From positions 744,001-808,000 of the forward strand of contig NZ_JADBEJ010000004.1 of assembly GCF_014873915.1 (NCBI RefSeq): DNA of 64,000 nt, in the 5' to 3' direction. Positions 34,302 through 43,061 of the stretch are shown piece after piece. The stretch comes from Amycolatopsis roodepoortensis. GTDB taxonomy: Bacteria > Actinomycetota > Actinomycetes > Mycobacteriales > Pseudonocardiaceae. The notes under the pieces are model-generated. The model was not told where the DNA came from and searched no databases. It saw nothing but the letters and a program-made list of their open reading frames with translations. A program made the position numbers and the translations under genes. The first letter of the stretch is position 1; every line of letters starts with the position of its first letter.

Positions 34302-34985
34302 TCACCCGCTCGGAGCAACCTGGTCCTCACCGCGAAGCGCGGGGAGCAGATTCGCCTCCTCGTAGGCGAAGTGCTCTTCGAGCCCCTTCACGACACGCTC
34401 GAACTCGTCGCGCAGCGCGGCGCGGTCGATTTCCCCCTTGCCCTGCAGCAGCCGATCGAGATCGCACAGTGCGCGGGACACGGATTCGTGCTCCTGGCGC
34501 AGCCGCTTCAATGCCGGCGCGAGCCCGGGATGGGCCTTCTCGATCGCGGTGAACGCGCCGTCCTCGCGGAGATGGTGCATGCGCAGGTCGTTGCAGAAGG
34601 TCACGCAATGGCCGAGCAGTTCGCCCCGCAGCTCCGTCCGGCGCGCGGCGGGCGCGCCGTCGAGTTCGGCCCGCGCCGCCGCCAGCGTCTTGCGGAGCTC
34701 CCCGTGGTGGACGAGCAGCTGATCGGCGATCGCCCGGCCGCGGGCGGCGTCGACCTCCAAGAGATGCAGCGCGAAACCCGGTTCCCCGCCTTCGAGCGGC
34801 ACGGCGCGCGCGGCATGCGGCACGCCGTCGATTTCGAGTGTCGCTTGTGGACTAACCAGAAGGTCGCGATACCAAGCCGAATCGTCGTCGGGCGCGAACA
34901 CCAGATACCGGCTTCCGGACGGGCGGCAGTCGACACGAGTGGTGCGGGGACGCCCCGTTTCGGCGTCCGCGGTGGTCATCAGCAC
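34302..34985 (-). CDS. F420-type nitroreductase/hemerythrin fusion protein
   Basis: 227 residues from the GTG at 34985 (GGGGAG ribosome site). Residues 1-90 match the deazaflavin-dependent nitroreductase (Ddn) fold: GRPRTTRVDCRPSGSRYLVFAPDDDSAWYRDLLVSPQATLEIDG. Residues 100-220 form a hemerythrin/HHE helical bundle with metal-site His and Glu in HHGELR, HHLREDGAFTAIE, LRQEHESVSR and LEEHFAYEEANLLP. It joins a flavin-type reductase with an O2/NO-sensing di-iron domain. It is divergent from a MarR repressor with two matching operators between them. Confidence 0.85.
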   Translation of the reverse strand: MLMTTADAETGRPRTTRVDCRPSGSRYLVFAPDDDSAWYRDLLVSPQATLEIDGVPHAARAVPLEGGEPGFALHLLEVDAARGRAIADQLLVHHGELRKTLAAARAELDGAPAARRTELRGELLGHCVTFCNDLRMHHLREDGAFTAIEKAHPGLAPALKRLRQEHESVSRALCDLDRLLQGKGEIDRAALRDEFERVVKGLEEHFAYEEANLLPALRGEDQVAPSG

Positions 34986-35024
34986 CGGTACTCCCCAGGT
35001 AGCATCATCGTGAAAGCTGTTTTG

Positions 35025-35055
35025 CTTTGCAAGCAAAGCCTCTTTGCTTGCAAAG
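35025..35055. promoter_or_regulatory. Paired MarR operators in divergent promoter
   Basis: CTTTGCAAGCAAAG (35025-35038) and its exact reverse complement CTTTGCTTGCAAAG (35042-35055) are 17 bases apart centre to centre. Each is a 6-bp inverted repeat with an AA or TT centre. They lie between the nitroreductase/hemerythrin and marR starts, so the MarR protein probably controls both. Confidence 0.75.
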
Positions 35056-35074
35056 GTATCCAGGAGGGTGGCCG

Positions 35075-35524
35075 GTGTCAACCGAGGACATGGAAGTCGA
35101 CGACGCCGTGCGGGCTTTGCTGCTGCTCATGCCGCGGATGGTCGGGCGCGCGAAGCGGATCAAGATCCCCGAAGAGCTCCAGTCGCTGTCACTGGCTCCG
35201 CGTCACCTGTCCCTGTTGTCGTACCTGCTCTTCGACGGGCCCATGACGGTGAACGAACTGGCCGAACGGCTCGAGGTCGCCCCGACCACGGTGAGCCTGA
35301 TGGTCGGCGAACTGACCAAGAAGGACGTGCTCGACCGGCGCGAGGACGAGGCGGACCGGCGGCGGCGGATCGTCGCGATCGCCGAGCGGATGCGGCCCGC
35401 GATCGACGGCTGGCTCGCGCAGGGCGCCCGAGCCTGGCAGAAGGCGCTCACGCCGTTGACCCCGGCCGAACGGCGCCTGTTCATCGATACCCTGCGCGCC
35501 TACGAAGACGGACTGACCGACTAG
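35075..35524 (+). CDS. MarR-family transcriptional regulator
   Basis: 149 residues from a GTG with an AGGAGG site. The winged helix is clear: LAPRHLSLLSYLLFDGPMTVNELAERLEVAPTTVSLMVGELTKKDVLDRREDEADRRRRIVAIAE, where DRR is the MarR wing signature. N- and C-terminal helices make the dimer. Paired operator sites upstream support autoregulation and control of the divergent reductase/hemerythrin gene. The DGPF pseudogene starts 10 bases downstream. Confidence 0.92.
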   Translation: MSTEDMEVDDAVRALLLLMPRMVGRAKRIKIPEELQSLSLAPRHLSLLSYLLFDGPMTVNELAERLEVAPTTVSLMVGELTKKDVLDRREDEADRRRRIVAIAERMRPAIDGWLAQGARAWQKALTPLTPAERRLFIDTLRAYEDGLTD

Positions 35525-35533
35525 GAGTAGCGG

Positions 35534-35861
35534 TGCGCTACCTGCTCATGCTCTGCGGGACCGCCGGCGATCCGGCGGTCGCCACCGACATCACCGAACC
35601 CCTGCCGCGCCTGGGGCGAGGAAGATGACGCGGCGCGGCCTGCGTGTCGACGGGATGGGGCTGCACCCGCCCGCCTCGGCGACGACCGTCCGCGTCCGCG
35701 GCGGCGAGACACTGCTCACGGACGGTCCGTTCGCCGAGACGAAGGAACAGATCGGCGGGATCAACATCCTCGAACGCGACAGCCGTGAACAGGCCGTCGA
35801 GGCGGCGAAGAGCCGCCCGTGGGCCGCGATCGGCACGATCGAGGTCCGCGGACTGCTCTAG
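35534..35861 (+). pseudogene. Decayed DGPF/YCII gene (frameshifted)
   Basis: The region is homologous to DGPF proteins but broken. The frame from GTG 35534 gives VRYLLMLCGTAGDPAVATDI and stops at 35629. A second frame from 35625 gives MTRRGLRVDGMGLHPPASA followed by LLTDGPFAETKE, and runs to a natural C-terminus (TIEVRGLL). The expected middle residues around AWGEE appear in the third frame near 35615. Two indels are therefore needed to reconstruct the protein, and no sigma factor gene follows. Two translationally coupled ORFs are less likely. Confidence 0.65.
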
Positions 35862-36682
35862 CTGATCCGGACGGTGACCTGGTTGTCGGTGTAGGTGTAG
35901 GCCACGTATTCGAATTCGACGCCGGTGCGTTCGACGTACTCCAGCCACGCCTTGTACTCGTGCCGCTGCCAGCCGGGATAGTTGAAGAACTCGTCGAAAT
36001 GCACGATGCTGCCGGACCGCAGCCGCGGGCCGACCAGATCGAGCACGGTTTTCGCGGAGCTGTACAGATCGCCGTCCACGTGAAGGAAGTCGACGACGCC
36101 TTCGTGCCGCTCGAGAAAACCGGGAAGCGTGTCCGCGAAAAGACCGACGACGAGTTCGGCGCCGGGGACGTCCGGCAGGTCGTCGCGCGCGAACGAACCG
36201 GCGGGCATCCCGTTGAGCCAGTTCTCCGGCAACCCCTGGAACCAGTCGAATCCGTAGGTCTCGGCACCACCGCGGGCCCTGGCGATCGCGCCCAGTGTGT
36301 TCCCGGTCGCGACGCCGAATTCGAGGGCCATTCCTCCGGACGGGGCAAGGGAAAGCGCGTACGCGAGCGTCTCTTCCGGATTCGCGAAATGCTTGGTCCC
36401 GGTCAGCTGCTCACGGGCGAAACGATTGCTGTCCTTGGCCGCGTCCTGGTCGCCCGCGTAGATGATGTCGCGACGGCTCCGGATTTCGAACTCGACGATC
36501 CGATCGAAACAGCGATCCCCCTGCCGGACGATCTCTTCGCGCAGTTCCGCGACGACCTGTTGCAATTCCTCCGTATAAGGATCATGGAATCGGCGGGCGA
36601 GCCGGTGCAGGCCCCGGCCGAGCGTGCCACGGGCCGACCGGCCCAGGGTTTTCAGGGCTGAATGGGGTACCAGGTGACGCAT
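35858..36682 (-). CDS. SAM-dependent methyltransferase (TylF/Methyltransf_24-like)
   Basis: 274 residues from the ATG at 36682; upstream starts at 36706 (ATG) and 36784 (GTG) are open, and none has a clear ribosome site. Motif I ALEFGVATGNTLGAIARARG, then ETYGFDWFQGLPENW and DLLHVDGDLYSSAKTVLD with Asp/His residues as in metal-dependent O-methyltransferases (TylF/macrocin type). A conserved DEFFNYPGWQRHEYKAW follows. These enzymes methylate sugar or polyketide hydroxyls. No glycosyltransferase is nearby, so the substrate cannot be inferred. Its stop overlaps the end of the pseudogene by four bases. Confidence 0.78.
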   Translation of the reverse strand: MRHLVPHSALKTLGRSARGTLGRGLHRLARRFHDPYTEELQQVVAELREEIVRQGDRCFDRIVEFEIRSRRDIIYAGDQDAAKDSNRFAREQLTGTKHFANPEETLAYALSLAPSGGMALEFGVATGNTLGAIARARGGAETYGFDWFQGLPENWLNGMPAGSFARDDLPDVPGAELVVGLFADTLPGFLERHEGVVDFLHVDGDLYSSAKTVLDLVGPRLRSGSIVHFDEFFNYPGWQRHEYKAWLEYVERTGVEFEYVAYTYTDNQVTVRIS

Positions 36683-36812
36683 CCCGGGACGATACACCAG
36701 CGCCATCCGGGTGAACGGGGCCGGAACGTGCGGGGTCGGTTTCGTTGCGGTAACCGAGGGGTCCGCTCCTAGCATCGTGATCACTTACCCAGCACGGAAA
36801 AAGGGGAGCACG

Positions 36813-37466
36813 ATGAGCAGGATCGTCATCTTCGGGGCGGGCGGACGCGGCGGGCGCCGGGCCGTCGCCGAAGCCGTGAGCCGCGGGCACCGGGTCACCG
36901 CCGCGGTGCGGGATCCCGGCCGCCACAAGGATCTCGCCGGGGACAACGTCACCTTGACCGCCGCCGACGTCACCGTCGCGGACGACGTCGCGAAGGCCGC
37001 CGCCGGGCACGACGCCGCGATCAGTTCCATCTACCGCGCGGATCTCCCGTCACGCGAGTACTACCCGGCCGCCGCGCACGCGCTGATCGACGGCCTCGGC
37101 CGGGCCGGTGTCGCGAGACTGGTCGTCGTCGGCGTCGGGTCGGCGCTGGAGATCGCCCCGGGCGTCGCTTTCCACGACCAGCCGGGCTGGCCGCCCGAGC
37201 ACCGCGAGTTCTCGCTCGGGCACACGGCGGAACTGGAGGTCTTCCGTGCGTCCGGCGACGGACTCGACTGGGTGGTCGTCGCGCCGCCGCCGGTGATGCT
37301 CGACGAGCACGCCGGGCGCACGGGCGAGTACCGCAGCGGTGACCACCGGGTGCTGCCGCGCGCGGCGGACGCGGGGCCGTTCTCCTACGCGGATCTCGCG
37401 GTCGCGCTGGTCGACGAGATCGAGCGGCCGAAGCATTCCCGGGTCATGGTCGCGATCGACCACTGA
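36813..37466 (+). CDS. NAD(P)-binding NmrA/SDR-a5-like protein
   Basis: 217 residues from ATG 36813, preceded by GGGGAG. Rossmann motif IVIFGAGGRGGRRAVAEAVSRGHRV is followed by VTLTAADVTVADDVAKAAAGHDAAIS and a C-terminal YADLAVALVDEIERPKHSRV. No Tyr-x-x-x-Lys is present, matching the atypical SDR class that senses or reduces with NAD(P)H. It probably stands alone and ends in family A palindrome copy 3. Confidence 0.83.
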   Translation: MSRIVIFGAGGRGGRRAVAEAVSRGHRVTAAVRDPGRHKDLAGDNVTLTAADVTVADDVAKAAAGHDAAISSIYRADLPSREYYPAAAHALIDGLGRAGVARLVVVGVGSALEIAPGVAFHDQPGWPPEHREFSLGHTAELEVFRASGDGLDWVVVAPPPVMLDEHAGRTGEYRSGDHRVLPRAADAGPFSYADLAVALVDEIERPKHSRVMVAIDH

Positions 37467-37472
37467 CACGAT

Positions 37473-37527
37473 GCGCGTGAAGGCCCCCTTCCCTCGGCTG
37501 AGCCGAGGGAAGGGGGCCTTCACGCGC
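37473..37527. repeat. Long palindrome, family A copy 3
   Basis: 27-nt arms (37473-37499, 37501-37527) around one central base, essentially identical to 3681-3735. It lies between the convergent NAD(P)-binding and PAC2 genes, a position where a bidirectional terminator would be useful. Confidence 0.87.
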
Positions 37528-37544
37528 TACCGCTGGACAGTGCC

Positions 37545-38531
37545 TCAGCGCTCTGGGGCGTCGCCGCCGTTCTGCTCGGCCAGGAACCGCTCGAACTCTT
37601 TGCCCAGTTCCTCGGCGGTCGGCATGTGCTCGACCGACTCCGCGAGCAGGCTCTCCTTGCCCGACGCCTCCATGAACGTGTCGTACTGCTGCTCCAGCGC
37701 GCGCACGACGTCGGCGACCTTCTCCGATCCGGCGACCTGGCGGGCGATCTCGGCCTCCGCCTCGTGCGAAGCCTCACGCAGGTCACCGTCCGGCAGGTTC
37801 AGCCCGGTCGCCGCGGCGACGGCGCCGAGCAGGTTCAGCGCGGCGCTCGGGTACGTCGAGTCCGCCAGGTAGTGCGGCACGTGCGCCGCGAACCCGGACG
37901 CGTCGTGCCCCCACTCCCCGAGACGGAACTCCAGCAGCCCGGCGATACTGCCCGGCACCTGCATCCGGTTGGGCAGCGGACGGTGCTCGCCGACGAGTTC
38001 GTTCCGCGTCGCGTGCGCGGTCACGCCGAGCGGCCGGGTGTGCGGCGCACCCATCGGGATGCCGTGGAAACCGGTGGTGAGCCGGACGTCCCAGCGTTCG
38101 ACCAGCCCGCGCACGGCGGCGCAGAACCGCTCCCAGTCGTGATCCGGTTCCGGCCCGGTGAGCAGCAGGAACGGCACGCCGTCGGCGTCGTGCAGCAGGT
38201 GGACGACCAGTTCGGGGGCGTCGTAGGCCTCCCAGTGGTCGATGGAGTAGGTCATCGCCGGGCGGCGCGAGCGGTAGTCGATGAGGCGGTCGACGTCGAA
38301 CCGCGCGATCACCCGGTGCTCGGAGGAGTTCAGGAGCTGCTCGGCGACGAGCTTGCCCGCCGAACCCGCGTCCATGAATCCGTCGAAGTAGTGCAGGAGC
38401 ACGGCCCCGCCGAGGTCAGGGACGTCCGAGTCCACCTCGTACAGGTCTTCCGGGTCCAGCGCCACCAGATCCTCCAGGTTTCGTGCGTACGACCGTCCAC
38501 CGGTACCAACGCCCCGATAGGGGGTATCCAT
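37545..38531 (-). CDS. PAC2-family protein (proteasome-assembly-chaperone fold)
   Basis: 328 residues from ATG 38531. The PAC2 pattern is visible: LLHYFDGFMDAGSAGKLVAEQLL, then VIARFDVDRLIDYRSRRP, LLLTGPEPDHDWERF, GIPMGAPHTRP and VPHYLADSTYPSAALNLL. A C-terminal coiled extension (LREASHEAEAEIARQVAGSEKVADVVRALEQQYD) is typical of the actinobacterial form. Actinomycetes have a 20S proteasome, and homologous proteins are proposed to assist it, but direct function is not established. The gene starts 81 bases from the divergent PH-domain pair. Confidence 0.87.
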   Translation of the reverse strand: MDTPYRGVGTGGRSYARNLEDLVALDPEDLYEVDSDVPDLGGAVLLHYFDGFMDAGSAGKLVAEQLLNSSEHRVIARFDVDRLIDYRSRRPAMTYSIDHWEAYDAPELVVHLLHDADGVPFLLLTGPEPDHDWERFCAAVRGLVERWDVRLTTGFHGIPMGAPHTRPLGVTAHATRNELVGEHRPLPNRMQVPGSIAGLLEFRLGEWGHDASGFAAHVPHYLADSTYPSAALNLLGAVAAATGLNLPDGDLREASHEAEAEIARQVAGSEKVADVVRALEQQYDTFMEASGKESLLAESVEHMPTAEELGKEFERFLAEQNGGDAPER

Positions 38532-38612
38532 TCCGCCGACGGTGGCTTGGATCCTATCGGTCCGTGACAGCCGTCGTGGGCGGTCCGCACGGACGTGGTG
38601 CAGGGTGGAGGG

Positions 38613-39110
38613 GTGACAGAAGAGACGCTCGGCCTGCGCCCGCCCGCCAATCGGGTGAGCAGGCGCGCCATCGGCTACTGGACGGTGTGGGCCGCGGTCG
38701 GCTGGGTGATCCTCATCGCGGCGCAGACGGTGTTCGTCCTCACGAGCGACGACGCGCCGACGTGGCTCACGGTGACCTTGGCGATCTCCTGCGTGATCGC
38801 GCCGCTGCATCTGCTGGTCATGCCGCAGTGGCGCTACCGGATCCACCGCTGGGAGGTCACCGCCGAGGCCGTGTACACCCAGGAGGGCTGGCTCAGCCAG
38901 GACTGGCGGATCGCGCCGATCTCGCGGATCCAGACCGTCGACATCGAACGCGACCCGGTCGAGCAGCTGTTCCGGCTTGCGAAGATCACCGTCACGACGG
39001 CGTCGGCCGCGGGCCCGGTCAAGATCGCCGGTCTCGACCACACCGAAGCGCTGAAGCTCGCCGCGGAGCTCACGAAGACCACTCAGGCCACCCCCGGTGA
39101 CGCGACGTGA
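38613..39110 (+). CDS. Bacterial PH-domain membrane protein (YdbS-like)
   Basis: 165 residues from a GTG with a GGAGGG site. Two membrane helices (IGYWTVWAAVGWVILIAAQTVF; VTLAISCVIAPLHLLVMP) precede a bPH_2 domain (RYRIHRWEVTAEAVYTQEGWLSQDWRIAPISRIQTVDIERDPVEQLFRLAKITVTTAS). It is the first of a coupled pair with the longer PH-domain protein (stop-start overlap GTGA). YdbS/YdbT homologues in Bacillus contribute to resistance against membrane-targeting compounds, and that is the best analogy here. Confidence 0.85.
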   Translation: MTEETLGLRPPANRVSRRAIGYWTVWAAVGWVILIAAQTVFVLTSDDAPTWLTVTLAISCVIAPLHLLVMPQWRYRIHRWEVTAEAVYTQEGWLSQDWRIAPISRIQTVDIERDPVEQLFRLAKITVTTASAAGPVKIAGLDHTEALKLAAELTKTTQATPGDAT

Positions 39111-40624
39111 GCACCGAGACACTCCCGGACGCCGGCGGCCAGTGGCACCGGCTCGACCGCCGCATGCTGCTGATCCGCCCCGTGCTCGACGTCGTGAAAT
39201 CGCTGCCGGTGCTGATCGGGACGGTGATCCTCGGCCGGGGCAACGGCTGGGAGTGGTTCGGGCTCGGCGTCACCGCGCTGACCGTGTTCGTCGGCGTCTC
39301 GCACGTGCTCACTTCGCGGTACCGCATCGCCGACGGTCAGGTCGAATGGACCACGGGCCTGTTGCTGCGCAAGCATCGCGCGATCCCGCTGGACCGGGTG
39401 CGCACGGTCGACGTCACCTCGGAGCCCAAGCACCGCCTGTTCTCCCTCAGCGCCGTGCGCATCGGCACCGGACGGCATTCGCCCGCCCAGGGCGCGAACG
39501 GCGACCAGCTGGTGCTCGACGCCGTCAGCCGGACCGAGGCCGACCGGCTGCGCACGGTTCTCTTGCACCGCAAGGAGATCACCACCGAAGCCGAGGCCCC
39601 GCCGCCCGAGCAGGTCGTGGCGGAGGTCGACCGCAGGTGGGTGCGATACGCGCCGTTCACGCTGTCCGGGCTCGCCGTGGTGGGCGCGATCTTCGCCGCG
39701 GTCTGGCATTTCGCGCACCAGCTGGACATCGCCCCGGAGAACGTCGGCCCGCTGCGGGATCTGATGGACGATCTGGCGGACACGGCGGTGTGGCTGATCG
39801 TGGTCGTCGCGGCGGTCGCCCTGCTCGTGGTCGTCTCCCTGCTTTCCGTCGGCGGCTACGTGCTGTCGTTCTGGAACTTCAAGCTCACCCGGGAGACGGA
39901 AGGCACGCTGCACGTCCGGCGCGGCCTGATCACCACACGGTCGGTGTCCATCGAAGAAGAACGGCTTCGAGGCGTCGAGGTGAAGGATCCGCTGCCGCTG
40001 CGGATCGCGGGCGGGGCGCGGCTCACCGCGATCGTGGGCGGGCTGCGCGAGGGCAAAGGCGGGGACAAGGGCGGCGGGCTGCTCCTGCCGCCCGCGCCCG
40101 TCGGCCGGGTCCACGAGGTCGCGGCCGAAGTGCTGCGGGAGAACTTCGACCCGGCCACCGTCCCGCTGAACCGGCATCCCCGGCGGGCGCTGACCAGGCG
40201 GCTCACCCGCGCGGCCGGCGGTGTGCTGATCCTGGCGGCCGCCCTCTTCGGCCTGGCGTGGATCGATTTCCTGCCGTCGTGGATGTGGCAGGTCGCGCTC
40301 GGCCTGGTCCCGCTCGCCGCGCTGGTCGGCTGGGACCGCTACCGCAACCTCGGCCACGCGATCGTCGGGCGGTACCTGGTCAGCCGGTCGGGTTCACTGG
40401 CACGGACGACGGTGGCGATCCGGCGCGAGGGCCTCACTGGCGTCGTCGTCAGCCGCTCGTTCTTCCAGCGCCGCGCCGGATTGATCACCGTGACGGCCCC
40501 GATCGCGGCGGGCAAGGGCGGCTATCGGGTGGTCGACGTCGGCGAATCGGCCGGGCTGGCAATGGCGGAGCAGGCGGCGCCAGGTCTCCTCACGCCGTTC
40601 CTGCGCCGGGAGGTTCAGCGGTAG
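39107..40624 (+). CDS. Bacterial PH-domain membrane protein (YdbT-like, three PH domains)
   Basis: 505 residues. It contains three bPH_2 blocks (around SRYRIADGQVEWTTGLLLRKHRAIPLDRVRTVDVTSEPKHRLFSL; KLTRETEGTLHVRRGLITTRSVSIEEERLRGVEVKDP; and IVGRYLVSRSGSLARTTVAIRREGLTGVVVSRSFFQRRAG) separated by membrane helix pairs. It is coupled to YdbS-like gene 38613 by a GTGA overlap, and the two are expected to form one complex in the membrane. The end overlaps the convergent SDR gene by 10 bases. Confidence 0.87.
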   Translation: MSTETLPDAGGQWHRLDRRMLLIRPVLDVVKSLPVLIGTVILGRGNGWEWFGLGVTALTVFVGVSHVLTSRYRIADGQVEWTTGLLLRKHRAIPLDRVRTVDVTSEPKHRLFSLSAVRIGTGRHSPAQGANGDQLVLDAVSRTEADRLRTVLLHRKEITTEAEAPPPEQVVAEVDRRWVRYAPFTLSGLAVVGAIFAAVWHFAHQLDIAPENVGPLRDLMDDLADTAVWLIVVVAAVALLVVVSLLSVGGYVLSFWNFKLTRETEGTLHVRRGLITTRSVSIEEERLRGVEVKDPLPLRIAGGARLTAIVGGLREGKGGDKGGGLLLPPAPVGRVHEVAAEVLRENFDPATVPLNRHPRRALTRRLTRAAGGVLILAAALFGLAWIDFLPSWMWQVALGLVPLAALVGWDRYRNLGHAIVGRYLVSRSGSLARTTVAIRREGLTGVVVSRSFFQRRAGLITVTAPIAAGKGGYRVVDVGESAGLAMAEQAAPGLLTPFLRREVQR

Positions 40625-41523
40625 CCGGTGACGTCCGCGGGCAGGCCGGGATCCTGGACCTCGACGAGATAGCGCCAGCAATCGGGACGGCTGCCGTCGA
40701 GGTCGGTGAATCCGTATTCCTTCGCCAATTCGCCGCTGGACACCGATTTCCCGTTCCAGCGGGCGACTTCCGCGTCACCGGCCAGTGCCGCGACCGCCCT
40801 GCCGACGAACGCCGGGCTTTCAGAAATGGCGAAATGCGGCTGCACCTTCGTCGCGTCCCGCCAATTCTCTTCGGTCACCCGATAAGCGTCGAGCATCGCT
40901 TCGGAACGCAACCAGCCCGGCGTGACGGCGACCGCGGTACCGCCATGCGGTGCCAATTCGTGCCCGAGCGCGAACGCCATCCGGTTCACCGCGGTCTTGG
41001 CGAGATCGTAGAAGAACGAAACCCGGTAGTTCTCCGAGTTGTACGCGGCGGTGCCGTCGTTGACCTCGACGACCAGCGCGCCCGGATTCCTGATCATGAG
41101 CGGCAGCGCGAAATGGCTGGTGATGGCGTGGGTGTCGATCGCGAGCCGCAGCGTCCGCAGCCCGACGTCCAAAGTGGACTCCCAGACCGATTTGCCCCAT
41201 TCGATGGGCGCCCCGTAGATGTCGTTGACCAGCACGTGCAACGCACCCTGTTCGGCGTCGATCCGTTCCACCAGTTCGCGGACCTCGTCCGCCGCCAAAT
41301 GGTCCACGGCGATCGCGATCCCGCGCCCGCCCGCCTCGTCGACGAGCGCCGCCGTCTCCTCGATCGTCTCCGGGCGGTTCATTTCCGATCGCCGGGAACC
41401 GGTACTGCGACCGGTCACGTAAACGGTCGCGCCGGCCGCGCCCAGCTGGACCGCTATTCCCCGCCCTGCCCCGCGAGTGGCCCCGGCGACCAACGCGATC
41501 TTGCCGGCCAATGGCTTTCCCAT
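40615..41523 (-). CDS. Short-chain dehydrogenase/reductase
   Basis: 302 residues with GATRGAGRGIA nucleotide motif and the Asp in AIAVDHLAADEV. The usual NNAG is VNDIYGAP, and the catalytic Tyr-x-x-x-Lys is FFYDLAKTAVNRMAFALGHEL. It therefore belongs to the SDR group with NDIYG replacing NNAG, common in actinomycetes. It is divergent from an IclR regulator, with a 111-base gap, and convergent with the PH-domain gene. The substrate is unknown. Confidence 0.85.
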   Translation of the reverse strand: MGKPLAGKIALVAGATRGAGRGIAVQLGAAGATVYVTGRSTGSRRSEMNRPETIEETAALVDEAGGRGIAIAVDHLAADEVRELVERIDAEQGALHVLVNDIYGAPIEWGKSVWESTLDVGLRTLRLAIDTHAITSHFALPLMIRNPGALVVEVNDGTAAYNSENYRVSFFYDLAKTAVNRMAFALGHELAPHGGTAVAVTPGWLRSEAMLDAYRVTEENWRDATKVQPHFAISESPAFVGRAVAALAGDAEVARWNGKSVSSGELAKEYGFTDLDGSRPDCWRYLVEVQDPGLPADVTGYR

Positions 41524-41634
41524 GGGCCGAACCTAGCAAGAAGTCCGCTTGTTCGTTGACCAAAGACCCTGGTCCGCAATTCACACAATGTGCTAGTTTC
41601 TTGACTCTTCGTGATTCTCCGGCGAGAGGTCGAG

Positions 41635-42414
41635 ATGACGCCTGCCGCACGATCCCTGAACCCCACCGCCCCGCCGAAACGCACCCCCGGCGCCAGCAGC
41701 TCGCGCAAAGTACTGCAGCTGCTGCTCTCCTTTTCCGAACGCCGCTGGGACGCGAGCGTCGCCGAACTCGCGGCGAGGATCGGCACCCCGGTCGCCACGA
41801 CCTATCGCTATGTCGCGCTGCTGAAGGAACTCCAGCTCCTTGAGGAGGGCAGGACGGGGCGCTATCACGTGACGAGCCAAGTGATGCCGCTCGCGCGGGC
41901 CGCGCAACTGGCCAACAACCTCGCCAGGCTGGCCCGTCCGGCGATGGAGGAGGCGGCCCGCGATCTCGGCGAGACGGTGCTGCTGTTCCAGCATTTCGGT
42001 GAATCCGCGGTCTGCGCGGACCGGGTCGAATGCGAACGCGCGATGCGTTTCACCTTCCAGCCGGGGCATTCCGTCCCGCTCGGCACCGGCGCGTCGGGCA
42101 AGATGCTGCTCGCGATGCTGCCGGAGGGCGAACGCGAAAGGCGTCTTTCGTCGATCGTCCAGCGCCGCGGCCCGAGTGTGCGGGAAGAGGTCAAACGCGC
42201 CGGGGCGAACCGGTTCGCGGTCAGCTGGGGCGAGCTGGATGACGGCGTCTGGTCGTGTTCCGTGCCGATCCCGAGCACCGGGCACCGGCCCGCGGTGCTG
42301 ACGCTGGCCGCCCCCGCCACCCGGATCGGTGACGACGCGAAGCGGGCCGCCATCGTCGCGCTCCAGTCGTACGCGAGCCGGATCCACCGCGCCGTTTCGT
42401 CGTTCGCCCTCTAA
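41635..42414 (+). CDS. IclR-family transcriptional regulator
   Basis: 259 residues from ATG 41635 (GAGAGG site). Winged-helix domain (SSRKVLQLLLSFSERRWDASVAELAARIGTPVATTYRYVALLKELQLLEEG) followed by an IclR effector domain with SVPLGTGASGKMLLAMLPE and ELDDGVWSCSVPIPSTGHRPAVLTLAAPATR. It is transcribed away from the SDR gene, which is its likely target. No sharp palindrome is seen in the gap. Confidence 0.92.
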   Translation: MTPAARSLNPTAPPKRTPGASSSRKVLQLLLSFSERRWDASVAELAARIGTPVATTYRYVALLKELQLLEEGRTGRYHVTSQVMPLARAAQLANNLARLARPAMEEAARDLGETVLLFQHFGESAVCADRVECERAMRFTFQPGHSVPLGTGASGKMLLAMLPEGERERRLSSIVQRRGPSVREEVKRAGANRFAVSWGELDDGVWSCSVPIPSTGHRPAVLTLAAPATRIGDDAKRAAIVALQSYASRIHRAVSSFAL

Positions 42415-42455
42415 TTCACGCGCCCCACGCGCCGCGGCGGGGTAGAACTCGAACC

Positions 42456-42950
42456 GTGATCCGACTCGCCACCCCCGACGACCTGCCCGCACTCCAGGAC
42501 ATCGAACGCGCCGCCGGCGAACCGTTCCGCGCGCTCGGCATGGCCGCGATCGCCGACGACGACCCGCCGTCGATCGCGGACCTCACGGCCTTCCAGCGCG
42601 CGGACCGGGCCTGGGTGTGGGACGCGGGCGACGGACCGGTGGCGTACCTGCTCGCCGAGATCGTCGACGACCACGGCCATGTCGAGCAGGTGTCCGTCCA
42701 TCCGGATCACGCGCGCCGGGGCCTCGGGCGACGGCTGATCGAGCACGCCGCGGAGTGGGCTTCGCACGAAGGGCTCGCCGGGCTGACGCTGACGACGTAC
42801 GCCGAAGTGCCGTGGAACGCGCCGTACTACGCCCGGCTCGGCTTCGTGACGCTCGACGAGCAGAGCCTCACAGACGGCCTGCGAGCCGTCCGGGACCATG
42901 AGATCGCCCGCGGCCTGGACGCGTGGCCGCGGGTGACCATGCGGAGATGA
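42456..42950 (+). CDS. GNAT-family N-acetyltransferase
   Basis: 164 residues starting at GTG 42456. It shows the GNAT order: IRLATPDDLPALQDIERAAGEPFR, VAYLLAEIVDDHGHVEQVSVHPDHARRGLGRRLIEHAAEWA (the R/Q-x-x-G-x-G/A acetyl-CoA loop is RRGLGRRL) and LTTYAEVPWNAPYYARLGF. The acceptor is unknown. Confidence 0.9.
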   Translation: MIRLATPDDLPALQDIERAAGEPFRALGMAAIADDDPPSIADLTAFQRADRAWVWDAGDGPVAYLLAEIVDDHGHVEQVSVHPDHARRGLGRRLIEHAAEWASHEGLAGLTLTTYAEVPWNAPYYARLGFVTLDEQSLTDGLRAVRDHEIARGLDAWPRVTMRR

Positions 42951-42981
42951 CCCGCCCGGGGGGTCGGATTGGCGACGGGCA

Positions 42982-42997
42982 TCGAACATGTGTTCTA
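42982..42997 (+). promoter_or_regulatory. LexA (SOS) box upstream of the 64-residue protein
   Basis: TCGAACATGTGTTCTA matches the actinobacterial LexA consensus TCGAAC-N4-GTTCGA at 11 of 12 fixed positions. It is 64 bases before the start of a small protein gene and in a short intergenic region, as expected for an SOS promoter. Confidence 0.7.
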
Positions 42998-43061
42998 CTG
43001 TCGGCGCCGGCCCCGGAGGGGGAAGCTCCGCGGGCCGGCACCGGACTTCAGGGAGGCACGG

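Noticed and set aside
35625..35861. Second DGPF half as an independent functional gene
   Set aside because: It lacks the N-terminal strand needed for the fold; the missing part is immediately upstream in another frame.
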